Source: an uncultured Frankineae bacterium (GTDB taxonomy: Bacteria; Actinomycetota; Actinomycetes; Mycobacteriales; SCTD01). From it: a stretch of 46,259 nt of DNA. The stretch is from positions 1 to 46,259 of the forward strand of contig CADCUB010000044.1 of the NCBI GenBank assembly GCA_902805775.1, written 5' to 3'. Position numbers and translations under genes: made by a program. Below, in pieces: positions 8,418 to 15,550 of this stretch. Position 1 is the first letter of the stretch. Each line of letters begins with the position of its first letter. Under the pieces are notes generated by a model, which saw only the letters and a program-made list of their open reading frames with translations, made no database searches and was not told the DNA's origin.

Positions 8418-8786
8418 ATGGACGCCTCCCGCACCGCCGAGCTGGGGCGCTACGGCGAGCAGCTGGCGGCCGAGCACCTGACCGCCGACGGTCTGACGGT
8501 GCTCGCCCGCAACTGGCGCTGCAGACGCGGGGAGCTCGACCTCGTGCTGCGCGAGCCCGACGGCACGCTGGTCTTCTGCGAGGTCAAGACCCGGTCCGGG
8601 ACGGGGTTCGGCGAGCCGTCCGAGGCGGTCGGGCGGCGCAAGGCGGCCCGGCTGCGGTCCCTGGCCTGCCTGTGGCTCGCCGAGCACCGCCCGCCGGGGT
8701 CAGGCGCGCTCCGCTTCGACGTCGTCAGCATCGTGCGCCGGCGCGGGGAGGCGCCCCGCCTGACCCACCTGCGCGACGCGTTCTGA
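8418..8786 (+). CDS. YraN family endonuclease-like protein (UPF0102)
   Basis: Small protein with a restriction-endonuclease-like fold, usually next to comM/dprA. Its function is not firmly established, but it is often linked to DNA processing. Motifs: MDASRTAELGRYGEQLAAEHL, then ARNWRCRRGELDLVLREPDG and FCEVKTRSG, the E-D-ExK nuclease-like pattern. Length 122 aa is typical. ATG at 8418; the longer ORF-track start (7956) runs inside the previous gene in another frame. Normally followed directly by comM, but here two accessory genes intervene. Confidence 0.9.
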   Translation: MDASRTAELGRYGEQLAAEHLTADGLTVLARNWRCRRGELDLVLREPDGTLVFCEVKTRSGTGFGEPSEAVGRRKAARLRSLACLWLAEHRPPGSGALRFDVVSIVRRRGEAPRLTHLRDAF

Positions 8787-8819
8787 CGGCCGTGCGCCAG
8801 GTCCCGGCGCGCCCTGCTC

Positions 8820-10367
8820 TCAGCCTGCGAGCACCGCGTCGATCAGGTGCGGTCCCGGCTCGGCGAGGGCGCGGGCGAGCTGCTCGGCGAGCTCCTCGGC
8901 GGTGCGGGCGCGGCTCGCGGGCACCCCCTGCCCGTGCGCGAGGGCGACGAAGTCGAGGTCCGGGGGGTGCAGCTCGAGCAGCTGGCGGGCACGCGCGCCG
9001 TCGCCCGAGGCGCCGACGCGGGCCAGCTCGGCGTCGAGGATGGCGTAGGCCCGGTTGTCGCAGATGACCGCCGTGACGTCGAGCCGCTCGCGGGCGCAGG
9101 TCCACAGGGCGGTGATGGTGTACATCGCGCTGCCGTCGGCCTGCACCGCGATCACCGGACGGTCCGGGCAGGCGACGGCCGCACCCACGGCGGTCGGCAG
9201 GCCCTGGCCGATCGCGCCGCCGGTCAGGGTCAGCCAGTCGTGCCGGGGGCAGCCCGCGGTCGCCTGCGCCAGCGAGCGGCCGGAGGTCAGTGCCTCGTCG
9301 ACGACGATCGCGTCCTGCGGCAGCAGGGCGCCCAGCACGTCGGCCAGCGCCTGCGGGGTGAGCGGTCCCTGCGGGAGGGCGGGGCGCGCCGGGGCGCTCA
9401 CGACCGGCGCCGTGTCGGGGGCGACCAGCTCGGCCAGGGCCTCCAGGGCCGCCGTCGCGTCCTGCCCCGGCTCGGCGAGCGCGTGCACGGCGCAGCCCTC
9501 GGGGACGAACGTCCCGGGCAGCCCGGGGTAGGCGAAGAAGGCGACCGGCTCCCGGGCGCCGGCGAGCACCAGGTGGCGGGTGCCGGCGAGCGCCTCCAGC
9601 GCCGGCTCCGGCGGGTAGGGCAGCGGCCGGACCGAGGGCAGCCCCGCCCCGCGGGGGAGCCGTGCGGGGAACGTCTCGCACAGCAGCCGGACGCCGGTGG
9701 CGGCGGCCACCCGGGAGGCGGCGAGCAGGCCCCGCTCGGTGAGCGCGTCCCCGCCGACGAAGAGCACGGCCCGCTCACCGAGGCCGAGCGCCGAGCCGAC
9801 CTCCGCGACCGTGTCGGGGTGCACGAGGGAGGGCCGCCGCCTCCGGCGCGGGGGAGCGGTCCGCCCGCCCTGCCCCCACGACACGTCGGCGGGCAGGACG
9901 AGCGTCGCGACACCGCCGGGCGGGCCGTACGCCGCCGCCAGCGCGTCCATGGCGTCGGCGGCGAGGTCCGCGGTCGTCAGGCAGCGACGCACCCAGGTGG
10001 ACACGCTGCCCGCCAGCGCGTCGACGTCGGACTCCAGCGGCGCGTCGTAGCGCTTGTGCGTGGTCGCGTGGTCGCCCACGACGTTGAGCACGGGGGTACG
10101 GGCCCGGCGGGCGTTGTGCAGGTTGGCGATGCCGTTGGCCAGGCCGGGCCCGAGGTGCAGCAGCGTGGCGGCGGGCCGCCCGGTCATCCGGGCCCAGCCG
10201 TCGGCGGCGCCGCTGGCCACCCCCTCGAACAGCGTGAGCACCGCGCGCATCTGCGGCACGTCGTCCAGCGCGGCCACGAAGTGCATCTCGGAGGTGCCGG
10301 GGTTGGCGAAGCAGACGTCGACGCCCGCGTCGACCAGTGACCGCAGCAGGGCCTGCGCGCCGTTCAC
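8820..10367 (-). CDS. ThDP-dependent enzyme, acetolactate synthase large subunit-like
   Basis: Thiamine diphosphate enzyme of the acetolactate synthase/benzoylformate decarboxylase superfamily (515 aa). N-terminal PYR domain: NGAQALLRSLVDAGVDVCFANPGTSEMHF, with the catalytic Glu in TLFEG (about residue 48) and GPGLANGIANLHNA. A central domain follows, then the C-terminal PP domain with the ThDP/Mg motif QADGSAMY...CDNRAYAIL. The length matches the solitary IlvB-like proteins that lack a regulatory subunit, and no ilvN is nearby, so branched-chain synthesis is unlikely; a 2-oxoacid decarboxylase is an alternative. I chose GTG 10367 because homology begins there; the track start lies 41 codons upstream, in the repeat. 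It is on the opposite strand to all neighbours and is an insertion relative to the usual yraN-comM order. Confidence 0.85.
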   Translation of the reverse strand: MNGAQALLRSLVDAGVDVCFANPGTSEMHFVAALDDVPQMRAVLTLFEGVASGAADGWARMTGRPAATLLHLGPGLANGIANLHNARRARTPVLNVVGDHATTHKRYDAPLESDVDALAGSVSTWVRRCLTTADLAADAMDALAAAYGPPGGVATLVLPADVSWGQGGRTAPPRRRRRPSLVHPDTVAEVGSALGLGERAVLFVGGDALTERGLLAASRVAAATGVRLLCETFPARLPRGAGLPSVRPLPYPPEPALEALAGTRHLVLAGAREPVAFFAYPGLPGTFVPEGCAVHALAEPGQDATAALEALAELVAPDTAPVVSAPARPALPQGPLTPQALADVLGALLPQDAIVVDEALTSGRSLAQATAGCPRHDWLTLTGGAIGQGLPTAVGAAVACPDRPVIAVQADGSAMYTITALWTCARERLDVTAVICDNRAYAILDAELARVGASGDGARARQLLELHPPDLDFVALAHGQGVPASRARTAEELAEQLARALAEPGPHLIDAVLAG

Positions 10368-10398
10368 CGCGGTGCCCCGACCATCTGCGACCGCCCCT

Positions 10399-10467
10399 CC
10401 GTCGACCCGTCCACAGGTCGCGCCACCGTAGGCCCCCGTCCACAGACCGCCCGCACGGCCTGGGCGC
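10399..10467. repeat. 69-bp direct repeat, copy 1 (left of LVIVD gene 1)
   Basis: Matches 12585-12653 with a single mismatch (10406 c versus 12592 a); 10407-10467 is identical to 12593-12653 over 61 bp. Within it, ccgtccacag occurs at 10407-10416 and 10436-10445. This copy lies 32 bp upstream of the ThDP gene start and before the promoter region of the first LVIVD gene. Seen directly. Confidence 0.95.
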
Positions 10468-10554
10468 CGGCCCGGGAGCGGCCCAGGCACGTTCCGGCGG
10501 CTCGCCGATCGCAGCGATGACGGTGAGCAGTCGCCTTCTCACCCTTCGGGGGCC

Positions 10555-10560
10555 TATCGT
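10555..10560 (+). promoter_or_regulatory. Candidate -10 of LVIVD gene 1
   Basis: TATCGT inside ggcctatcgtcc, 64 bp before the ATG at 10624. The second LVIVD gene has a matching gcctaccgtcc (TACCGT 15502-15507) upstream of its own start, so the same kind of promoter may serve both. No clear -35 in either. Confidence 0.35.
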
Positions 10561-10623
10561 CCGGGCGATCGATCCCGAGAGCCGGCCACGGCTCCGAACT
10601 GCTCCGCCTCACCTGGAGGGCGA

Positions 10624-12498
10624 ATGCTCCGTTCCCGCACACCGCTGATCGTCGGCGCTGGTCTTGCCGCCGCTGCGGTCCTCGCGACGGGTGCTCCCGC
10701 CGCAGCGCATCCCGGCCATGCCCATGACGGCGGCTTCACGGCCGAGGACGGGGCGCGTGACACGCGTCAGCACGGCGAGAGCAGCGGGCACCTGCCGGCC
10801 ACGAGGGACAACGTCCGGCTCGTCAGCAAGCTCGAGCTCAGCAACGTCACCCCCGGCAAGATCGCCGATGTCGCGGTCTGGGGCAACTACGCCTACCTCA
10901 ACTCCTGGGGCGGCGCGGGAGTGTGCGAGAACAACGGCGTCTACGTCGTCGACATCCGCGACCCCCGCAAGCCCAAGGAGGTCGGGTTCATCCGCTCCAC
11001 CCCCGGCAGCTACCCGGGTGAGGGTGCGCAGGTCGTGCACCTCGACACGTCCGCGTTCAAGGGCGACGTGCTCGTCACCAACAACGAGATCTGCACCGGG
11101 TCGACGACCGGCAAGGGCGGCATCGACCTGCACCTGGTGAACGACCCCCGCAAGCCACGAGTCCTCGCCCAGGGCGTGGGCGACGTCACCCGTGACGGGG
11201 CGACGCGCGGCATCGCCAACCAGACGCACAGCGCCTTCATCTGGGACGCCGGTGAGAAGGCCTACGCGGTCGCCACCGACAACGAGGAGGGGACCGACGT
11301 CGACATCTTCGACATCACCGATCCGCGCCGACCGGTGCTGGTCGCCGAGTACGACCTCGCCGATGCGTTCCCGCAGATCCTGCAGGACAAGCCCGACAAC
11401 CTCACCGAGGTGTTCCTGCACGACATGGTGGTCAAGGAGATCGGCGGCGCACAGGTGATGCTGCTGTCCTACTGGGACGGGGGCTACGTGACCCTCGACG
11501 CGACCGACCCGACGAAGCTGAAGTACATCGGGGACACCGACTTCGCCGAGGTGGACCCGGAGCTGGTGCGGCAGAGCGGCATCAAGGAGAAGTCGGAGGG
11601 CAACGCCCACCAGGCCGAGTTCACCAAGGACAACCGCTACGTCGTCGCCGCTGACGAGGACTTCGCGCCGAACGGGGTGACCGGCAGTGCTGACGACAGC
11701 GGCGCCTTCTTCGTGTCGCAGGGCGGTGGCACCAAGCAGCTGCCCTCCGGCTCGACCACCGGCACCGCGGTCTACGTCGGCCAGGCCTGCAACGCCGACA
11801 CCGCCGTGCCGCAGGCCACGGCAGCGTCGCAGATCGCTGTGGCCGTGCGCGGTGTCTGCACCTTCACCGAGAAGGTGGCCAACGTCACCGGCAAGGGATA
11901 CGCCGCCGTCGTCATCGTCAACCGGGAGGGCTCCAACGGCTGTGCCCCGTTCGGCATGAACGTGGAGGGCGACACCCCGGCCGTCGCGGTCGACCGGCGC
12001 GTCGGCCTCGGGCTGTTCGACCTCGACAGCGGCTACACCGACGCCGCCTGCCTCGCGGGCACGGCCACGGAGCTGGCCGGGGTCAGTCTCGGTCAGACGG
12101 GCGACGTCATCACCCTTCGGGCGTTCTTCGACGGGTGGGGCTACGTGCACCTGTACGCCAACGAGGCGGGCAAGATGCGCGAGCTCGACACCTACGCGAT
12201 CCCGGAGGCCACCGAACCGGCCTTCGCAGAGGGCTTCGGCGACCTGTCGGTGCACGAGGCCGCGACCTCCCAGCGCAACAGCCGTATCGCGTACCTGTCG
12301 TACTACAGCGGCGGGTTCCGCGTCGTCCGCATCAACGAGAACGCGAACGGTGCATCGCTGCAGGAGGTGGGTCGCTTCATCGACGAGGGCGGCAGCAACT
12401 TCTGGGGCGTCGAGGTGTTCCAGGGACGCGGTGGCCGTGAGTTCGTCGCGGCGAGCGACCGTGACTTCGGCCTCTACATCTTCGCCTACGCGCCGTAG
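10624..12498 (+). CDS. Exported LVIVD-repeat protein with PA-like insert, paralog 1 (624 aa)
   Basis: Predicted secreted protein. A signal peptide (MLRSRTPLIVGAGLAAAAVLATGAPAAA) has an AAA cleavage site directly before HPGHAHDGG, giving a His-rich mature N-terminus. The body carries LVIVD-type beta-propeller repeats: VYVVDIRDPRKPKEVG, VDIFDITDPRRPVLVAEYDL, YVTLDATDPTKLKYIG and later DTYAIPEATEP. Around residues 380-470 an insert resembles a protease-associated (PA) domain (RGVCTFTEKVANVTGKGYAAVVIVNREG). No protease residues are seen, so a binding or structural role is likelier than catalysis. GGAGG lies upstream of the ATG. The gene is flanked by 69-bp direct repeats and ends in a strong hairpin. 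A paralog lies 3 kb downstream. Ligand and function unknown. Confidence 0.88.
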   Translation: MLRSRTPLIVGAGLAAAAVLATGAPAAAHPGHAHDGGFTAEDGARDTRQHGESSGHLPATRDNVRLVSKLELSNVTPGKIADVAVWGNYAYLNSWGGAGVCENNGVYVVDIRDPRKPKEVGFIRSTPGSYPGEGAQVVHLDTSAFKGDVLVTNNEICTGSTTGKGGIDLHLVNDPRKPRVLAQGVGDVTRDGATRGIANQTHSAFIWDAGEKAYAVATDNEEGTDVDIFDITDPRRPVLVAEYDLADAFPQILQDKPDNLTEVFLHDMVVKEIGGAQVMLLSYWDGGYVTLDATDPTKLKYIGDTDFAEVDPELVRQSGIKEKSEGNAHQAEFTKDNRYVVAADEDFAPNGVTGSADDSGAFFVSQGGGTKQLPSGSTTGTAVYVGQACNADTAVPQATAASQIAVAVRGVCTFTEKVANVTGKGYAAVVIVNREGSNGCAPFGMNVEGDTPAVAVDRRVGLGLFDLDSGYTDAACLAGTATELAGVSLGQTGDVITLRAFFDGWGYVHLYANEAGKMRELDTYAIPEATEPAFAEGFGDLSVHEAATSQRNSRIAYLSYYSGGFRVVRINENANGASLQEVGRFIDEGGSNFWGVEVFQGRGGREFVAASDRDFGLYIFAYAP

Positions 12499-12516
12499 GT
12501 CCCGGCGCTGCGCAGA

Positions 12517-12548
12517 CGAAGGGGTCGCCCGGCAGGGCGGCCCCTTCG
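12517..12548 (+). terminator. Hairpin terminator after LVIVD gene 1
   Basis: An inverted repeat with outer arms cgaagggg/ccccttcg and inner arms cgccc/gggcg around a ggca loop, starting 18 bp after the stop. There is no T-run, as is common for actinobacterial terminators. Confidence 0.75.
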
Positions 12549-12584
12549 CCGTGCGAGGGCTCGACCTCGCGTCGGCTGACGCTG

Positions 12585-12653
12585 CCGTCGAACCGTCCAC
12601 AGGTCGCGCCACCGTAGGCCCCCGTCCACAGACCGCCCGCACGGCCTGGGCGC
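12585..12653. repeat. 69-bp direct repeat, copy 2 (upstream of comM)
   Basis: Second copy of the repeat at 10399-10467 (one mismatch). It ends 42 bp before the comM GTG and so probably overlaps the comM promoter region. It contains ccgtccacag at 12593-12602 and 12622-12631. Confidence 0.95.
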
Positions 12654-12695
12654 TGCCGGTCGGCAGGGGGAGCCTCGACCGCGGAGGTGAGGCGC

Positions 12696-14222
12696 GTGGC
12701 GTTGGCACGGGCGTTCGCGGTGGCACTGGTCGGCGTCGAGGGCCAGGTCGTGGAGGTGGAGGCCGACCTGGCGCAGGGCCTGCCGGGGCTGACCGTCATC
12801 GGCCTGCCCGACGCCGCCCTCGCCGAGGCACGCGACCGGGTGCGCGCCGCGATCGTCAACAGCGGCCACTCCTGGCCGTCCCGGCGCATCACCCTGGCCC
12901 TGTCACCGGCGTGGCTGCCCAAGCGGGGCAGCGGCTTCGACCTCGCGCTGGCCGCCGCCGTGCTGTCCGCCGACGGCGTGGTGGCCGCGGCGTCCCTGCA
13001 CGGCCGGGTCCTGCTCGGCGAGCTCGGCCTCGACGGACGGGTCCGGCCGGTGCGCGGCGTCCTCCCGGCGGCGCTGACCGCTCGCAGGGCCGGCATCGAG
13101 CGCCTCGTCGTGTCGTCGGACAACCTGCGCGAGGCGCACCTCGTCCCGGGGCTGACGGCGCGGGGCGTCGGCTGCCTGCGCGACCTGGTGGCGCTGCTGC
13201 GGGGGGAGGACTACGACGAGTCGGTCCCGCCGGCTCCCGTGCGGCTGCCGGTCGAGCGTCCCGACCTGGCCGACGTCGTCGGGCAGGTCTCCGGCCGCAC
13301 AGCGGTCGAGGTCGCAGCGGCGGGCGGCCACCACGCACTGCTGCTCGGCCCGCCCGGCAGCGGCAAGACGATGCTGGCCGAGCGGCTGCCAGGACTGCTG
13401 CCGCCGCTGTCGCGCCAGGAGGCGCTCGAGGTCACCGCCGTGCACTCGGTCGCCGGACTGCTGCCCGAGGGCGAGCCGCTGGTGGAGCTGCCGCCGTTCC
13501 AGGACCCGCACCACACGGCGACCGTCGCCTCGATCGTCGGCGGCGGCAGCGGGATCGCCCGGCCCGGGGCCGCGTCCCTGGCCCATCGCGGGGTCCTGTT
13601 CCTCGACGAGGCGCCGGAGTTCTCCTCCCGGGTGCTCGACGCGCTGCGCCAGCCGCTCGAGAGCGGCCGGCTGAGCATCACGCGCGTGGGCGGCACGGCG
13701 GTCTACCCGGCCGCCTTCAGCCTGCTCCTGGCGGCCAACCCGTGCCCGTGCGCCAAGCCGGACGGCGACTGCAGCTGCCCGCCCGACACCCGCCGGCGCT
13801 ACCTGGCCCGGCTCAGCGGGCCGCTGCTGGACCGCGTCGACATGCACGTCGAGGTCCCGCAGATCACCCTGACCGAGCTGCTCGCCGACTCCGGCCACAC
13901 CGAGACCACCGCCGTCGTCGCGGCCCGCGTGCGGGCCGCCCGCGCGCGGGCACGCAGCCGTCTGGCGGGCACGCCCTGGCGCACCAACAGCCAGGTGCCG
14001 GCCGTGGAGCTGCGCCGCCGGTGGCCCCTGCCGCGCACCTCCACGGCCACCGCCGACGTCGCGCTCGACCGCGGCCGGCTCACCGCCCGCGGCTACGGAC
14101 GCGTCCTGCGCCTGGCGTGGACGCTGGCCGACCTGCAGGAGTGCGACCGGCCGGGTCCCGAGCACGTCGACCACGCCCTGCGGTTCCGCCTGGGGACCGC
14201 CGTCGGCGAGCTCGCCGCATGA
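12696..14222 (+). CDS. comM: YifB/ComM family Mg-chelatase-like AAA+ ATPase
   Basis: Hexameric helicase-type AAA+ protein; ComM promotes branch migration during natural transformation. The N-terminal ChlI domain is residues ~1-190 (EADLAQGLPGLTVIGLPD, then SSWPSRRITLALSP-like sequence). Walker A is LLGPPGSGKTMLAERLPGLLPP at about residue 218 and Walker B is GVLFLDEAPEFS at about residue 302. NPCPCAKPDGDCSCPPD and LLDRVDMHVEVP are family signatures, and a Mg-chelatase C-terminal domain ends the protein. I chose GTG 12696 over the track's 12687 because the SD GGAGGTGA sits about 6 nt before it. The ATGA overlap with dprA shows coupling. In actinobacteria without known competence the role may be general recombination. 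Confidence 0.93.
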   Translation: MALARAFAVALVGVEGQVVEVEADLAQGLPGLTVIGLPDAALAEARDRVRAAIVNSGHSWPSRRITLALSPAWLPKRGSGFDLALAAAVLSADGVVAAASLHGRVLLGELGLDGRVRPVRGVLPAALTARRAGIERLVVSSDNLREAHLVPGLTARGVGCLRDLVALLRGEDYDESVPPAPVRLPVERPDLADVVGQVSGRTAVEVAAAGGHHALLLGPPGSGKTMLAERLPGLLPPLSRQEALEVTAVHSVAGLLPEGEPLVELPPFQDPHHTATVASIVGGGSGIARPGAASLAHRGVLFLDEAPEFSSRVLDALRQPLESGRLSITRVGGTAVYPAAFSLLLAANPCPCAKPDGDCSCPPDTRRRYLARLSGPLLDRVDMHVEVPQITLTELLADSGHTETTAVVAARVRAARARARSRLAGTPWRTNSQVPAVELRRRWPLPRTSTATADVALDRGRLTARGYGRVLRLAWTLADLQECDRPGPEHVDHALRFRLGTAVGELAA

Positions 14223-15418
14223 GCGCGACAGCGGCTGCTCGGCCGAGCAGCCCCTGCGACCAGGACCGGCTGGCCCGGCTCGCCCTCACCAGGGTCACCG
14301 AGCCGGGCTCGCGTCCGGTCTTCCGGGCGGTGGAGGAGATCGGGGCGAGGGCGGTGTGGGCGGCGCTGCGCACCGGTCGGGCCTGCCCGGCGCTGTCCCC
14401 CGACGCCCGTGCCGCAGCGTCCGCACGGGCCGAGGGCTACGACCCGGCCGACGACCTGGCCCGGCTGCGCGCCGCCGGCGCCCGCCTCCTGGTCCCCGGT
14501 GACGCCGAGTGGCCCGGCGACCGGCTGGGCTGGCCCGACGGCGCACTGCCCGACGCCCCGCCGCTCGCGCTGTCGGTGCGCGGTCCGCACCCGCTCGGCG
14601 CGGCGACGGCGCGGTCCGTGGCGGTCGTGGGCGCTCGGGCCGCCACGGCCTACGGCGTCCACGTCGCCGGTGAGCTCGCCCGCGGACTGGCCGAGCGCGG
14701 CGTGGCGGTCGTCAGCGGCGGTGCCTACGGCATCGACGCGGCGGCGCACGTCGGCGCGCTCACCGCCGAGCAGGCGCCGACGCTCGCCGTGCTGGCCTGC
14801 GGGGTCGACGTCGCCTACCCGCGAGGCAACGACCGGCTGCTCGCGCGCCTGGCGGAGCAGCACCTGGTGGTCTCCGAGCTGCCGGCCGGCAGCGGCCCCA
14901 CCCGCGCGCGCTTCCTCGTCCGCAACCGGTTGATCGCCGCCCTCACGCTCGGCACCGTGGTGGTGGAGGCCGCGCACCGCAGCGGGTCGCTGGCCACCGC
15001 CGACCGGGCCCGCTCGCTGAGCCGGCACGTGATGGCGGTGCCCGGTCCGGTCACCTCCGCCCTGTCGGCGGGGTGCCACGCGCTGCTGCGCAACGGCGCC
15101 TCCTGCGTCACGTCCCCCGACGACGTCCTCGAGCTCGTCGGGGTCCTCGGCGCCGACGCGGCCGCGCCGCAGCGCGGGCCCACGTCGCTGCGCGACGAGC
15201 TGTCCGAGACCGTGCGGCGGGTCCTCGACGCCGTCCCGGTCCGCGGCGGGGCGGGCGAGGCGGCGCTGGCGCGCGACGCAGGGGTGACCACCCTCGTGGT
15301 GCAGCAGGTGCTGCCCCCGCTGCTCGTGCACGGCCTGGTCGAGCGCACGCCGCAGGGCTGGCGCCTCACCGCCCTCGGCGCGAGCGGCCCCGCTCCCCGG
15401 TCGGTCGACCGTCCGTGA
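14219..15418 (+). CDS. dprA: DNA-processing protein DprA
   Basis: Binds incoming single-stranded DNA and loads RecA in transformable bacteria; its role in most actinobacteria is unclear. A SAM-like N-terminal region (~1-110) precedes the Rossmann-fold core (VAVVGARAATAYG, then GVAVVSGGAYGIDAAAH, CGVDVAYPRGNDRLL, RFLVRNRLIAALTLG and SGSLATADRA). A C-terminal winged-helix-like domain follows (AALARDAGVTTLVVQQVLPPLLVHGLVERTPQGW). Length 399 aa is typical. The ATG is fixed by the 4-bp overlap with comM; the 1022-aa track ORF merges unrelated upstream sequence. Confidence 0.94.
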   Translation: MSATAAARPSSPCDQDRLARLALTRVTEPGSRPVFRAVEEIGARAVWAALRTGRACPALSPDARAAASARAEGYDPADDLARLRAAGARLLVPGDAEWPGDRLGWPDGALPDAPPLALSVRGPHPLGAATARSVAVVGARAATAYGVHVAGELARGLAERGVAVVSGGAYGIDAAAHVGALTAEQAPTLAVLACGVDVAYPRGNDRLLARLAEQHLVVSELPAGSGPTRARFLVRNRLIAALTLGTVVVEAAHRSGSLATADRARSLSRHVMAVPGPVTSALSAGCHALLRNGASCVTSPDDVLELVGVLGADAAAPQRGPTSLRDELSETVRRVLDAVPVRGGAGEAALARDAGVTTLVVQQVLPPLLVHGLVERTPQGWRLTALGASGPAPRSVDRP

Positions 15419-15501
15419 CGACGCAGCGACGAAACGTCGATCTCGGGCCTGTCGACCGACGAATCTCCGCCGAAACGCGTGAGATCCCACACATCTGCGC
15501 C

Positions 15502-15507
15502 TACCGT
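15502..15507 (+). promoter_or_regulatory. Candidate -10 of LVIVD gene 2
   Basis: TACCGT in gcgcctaccgtcc, in the 132-bp gap after dprA; it mirrors the sequence ahead of the first paralog. The rest of the gap shows no clear hairpin. Confidence 0.35.
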
Positions 15508-15550
15508 CCTCGCATCCGTGGGCGAGCGCCCCCACCTGTCAGGAGATGCC

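Noticed and set aside
8820-10367. Anabolic acetolactate synthase (ilvB)
   Set aside because: No ilvN or ilvC partner, shorter than usual anabolic IlvB, and located in an accessory insertion; kept as ThDP enzyme of unknown substrate.
10624-12498. Composite transposon, because of the flanking direct repeats
   Set aside because: The repeats carry no transposase or terminal inverted repeats, and 69 bp is far too long for a target-site duplication; duplication by recombination is likelier.
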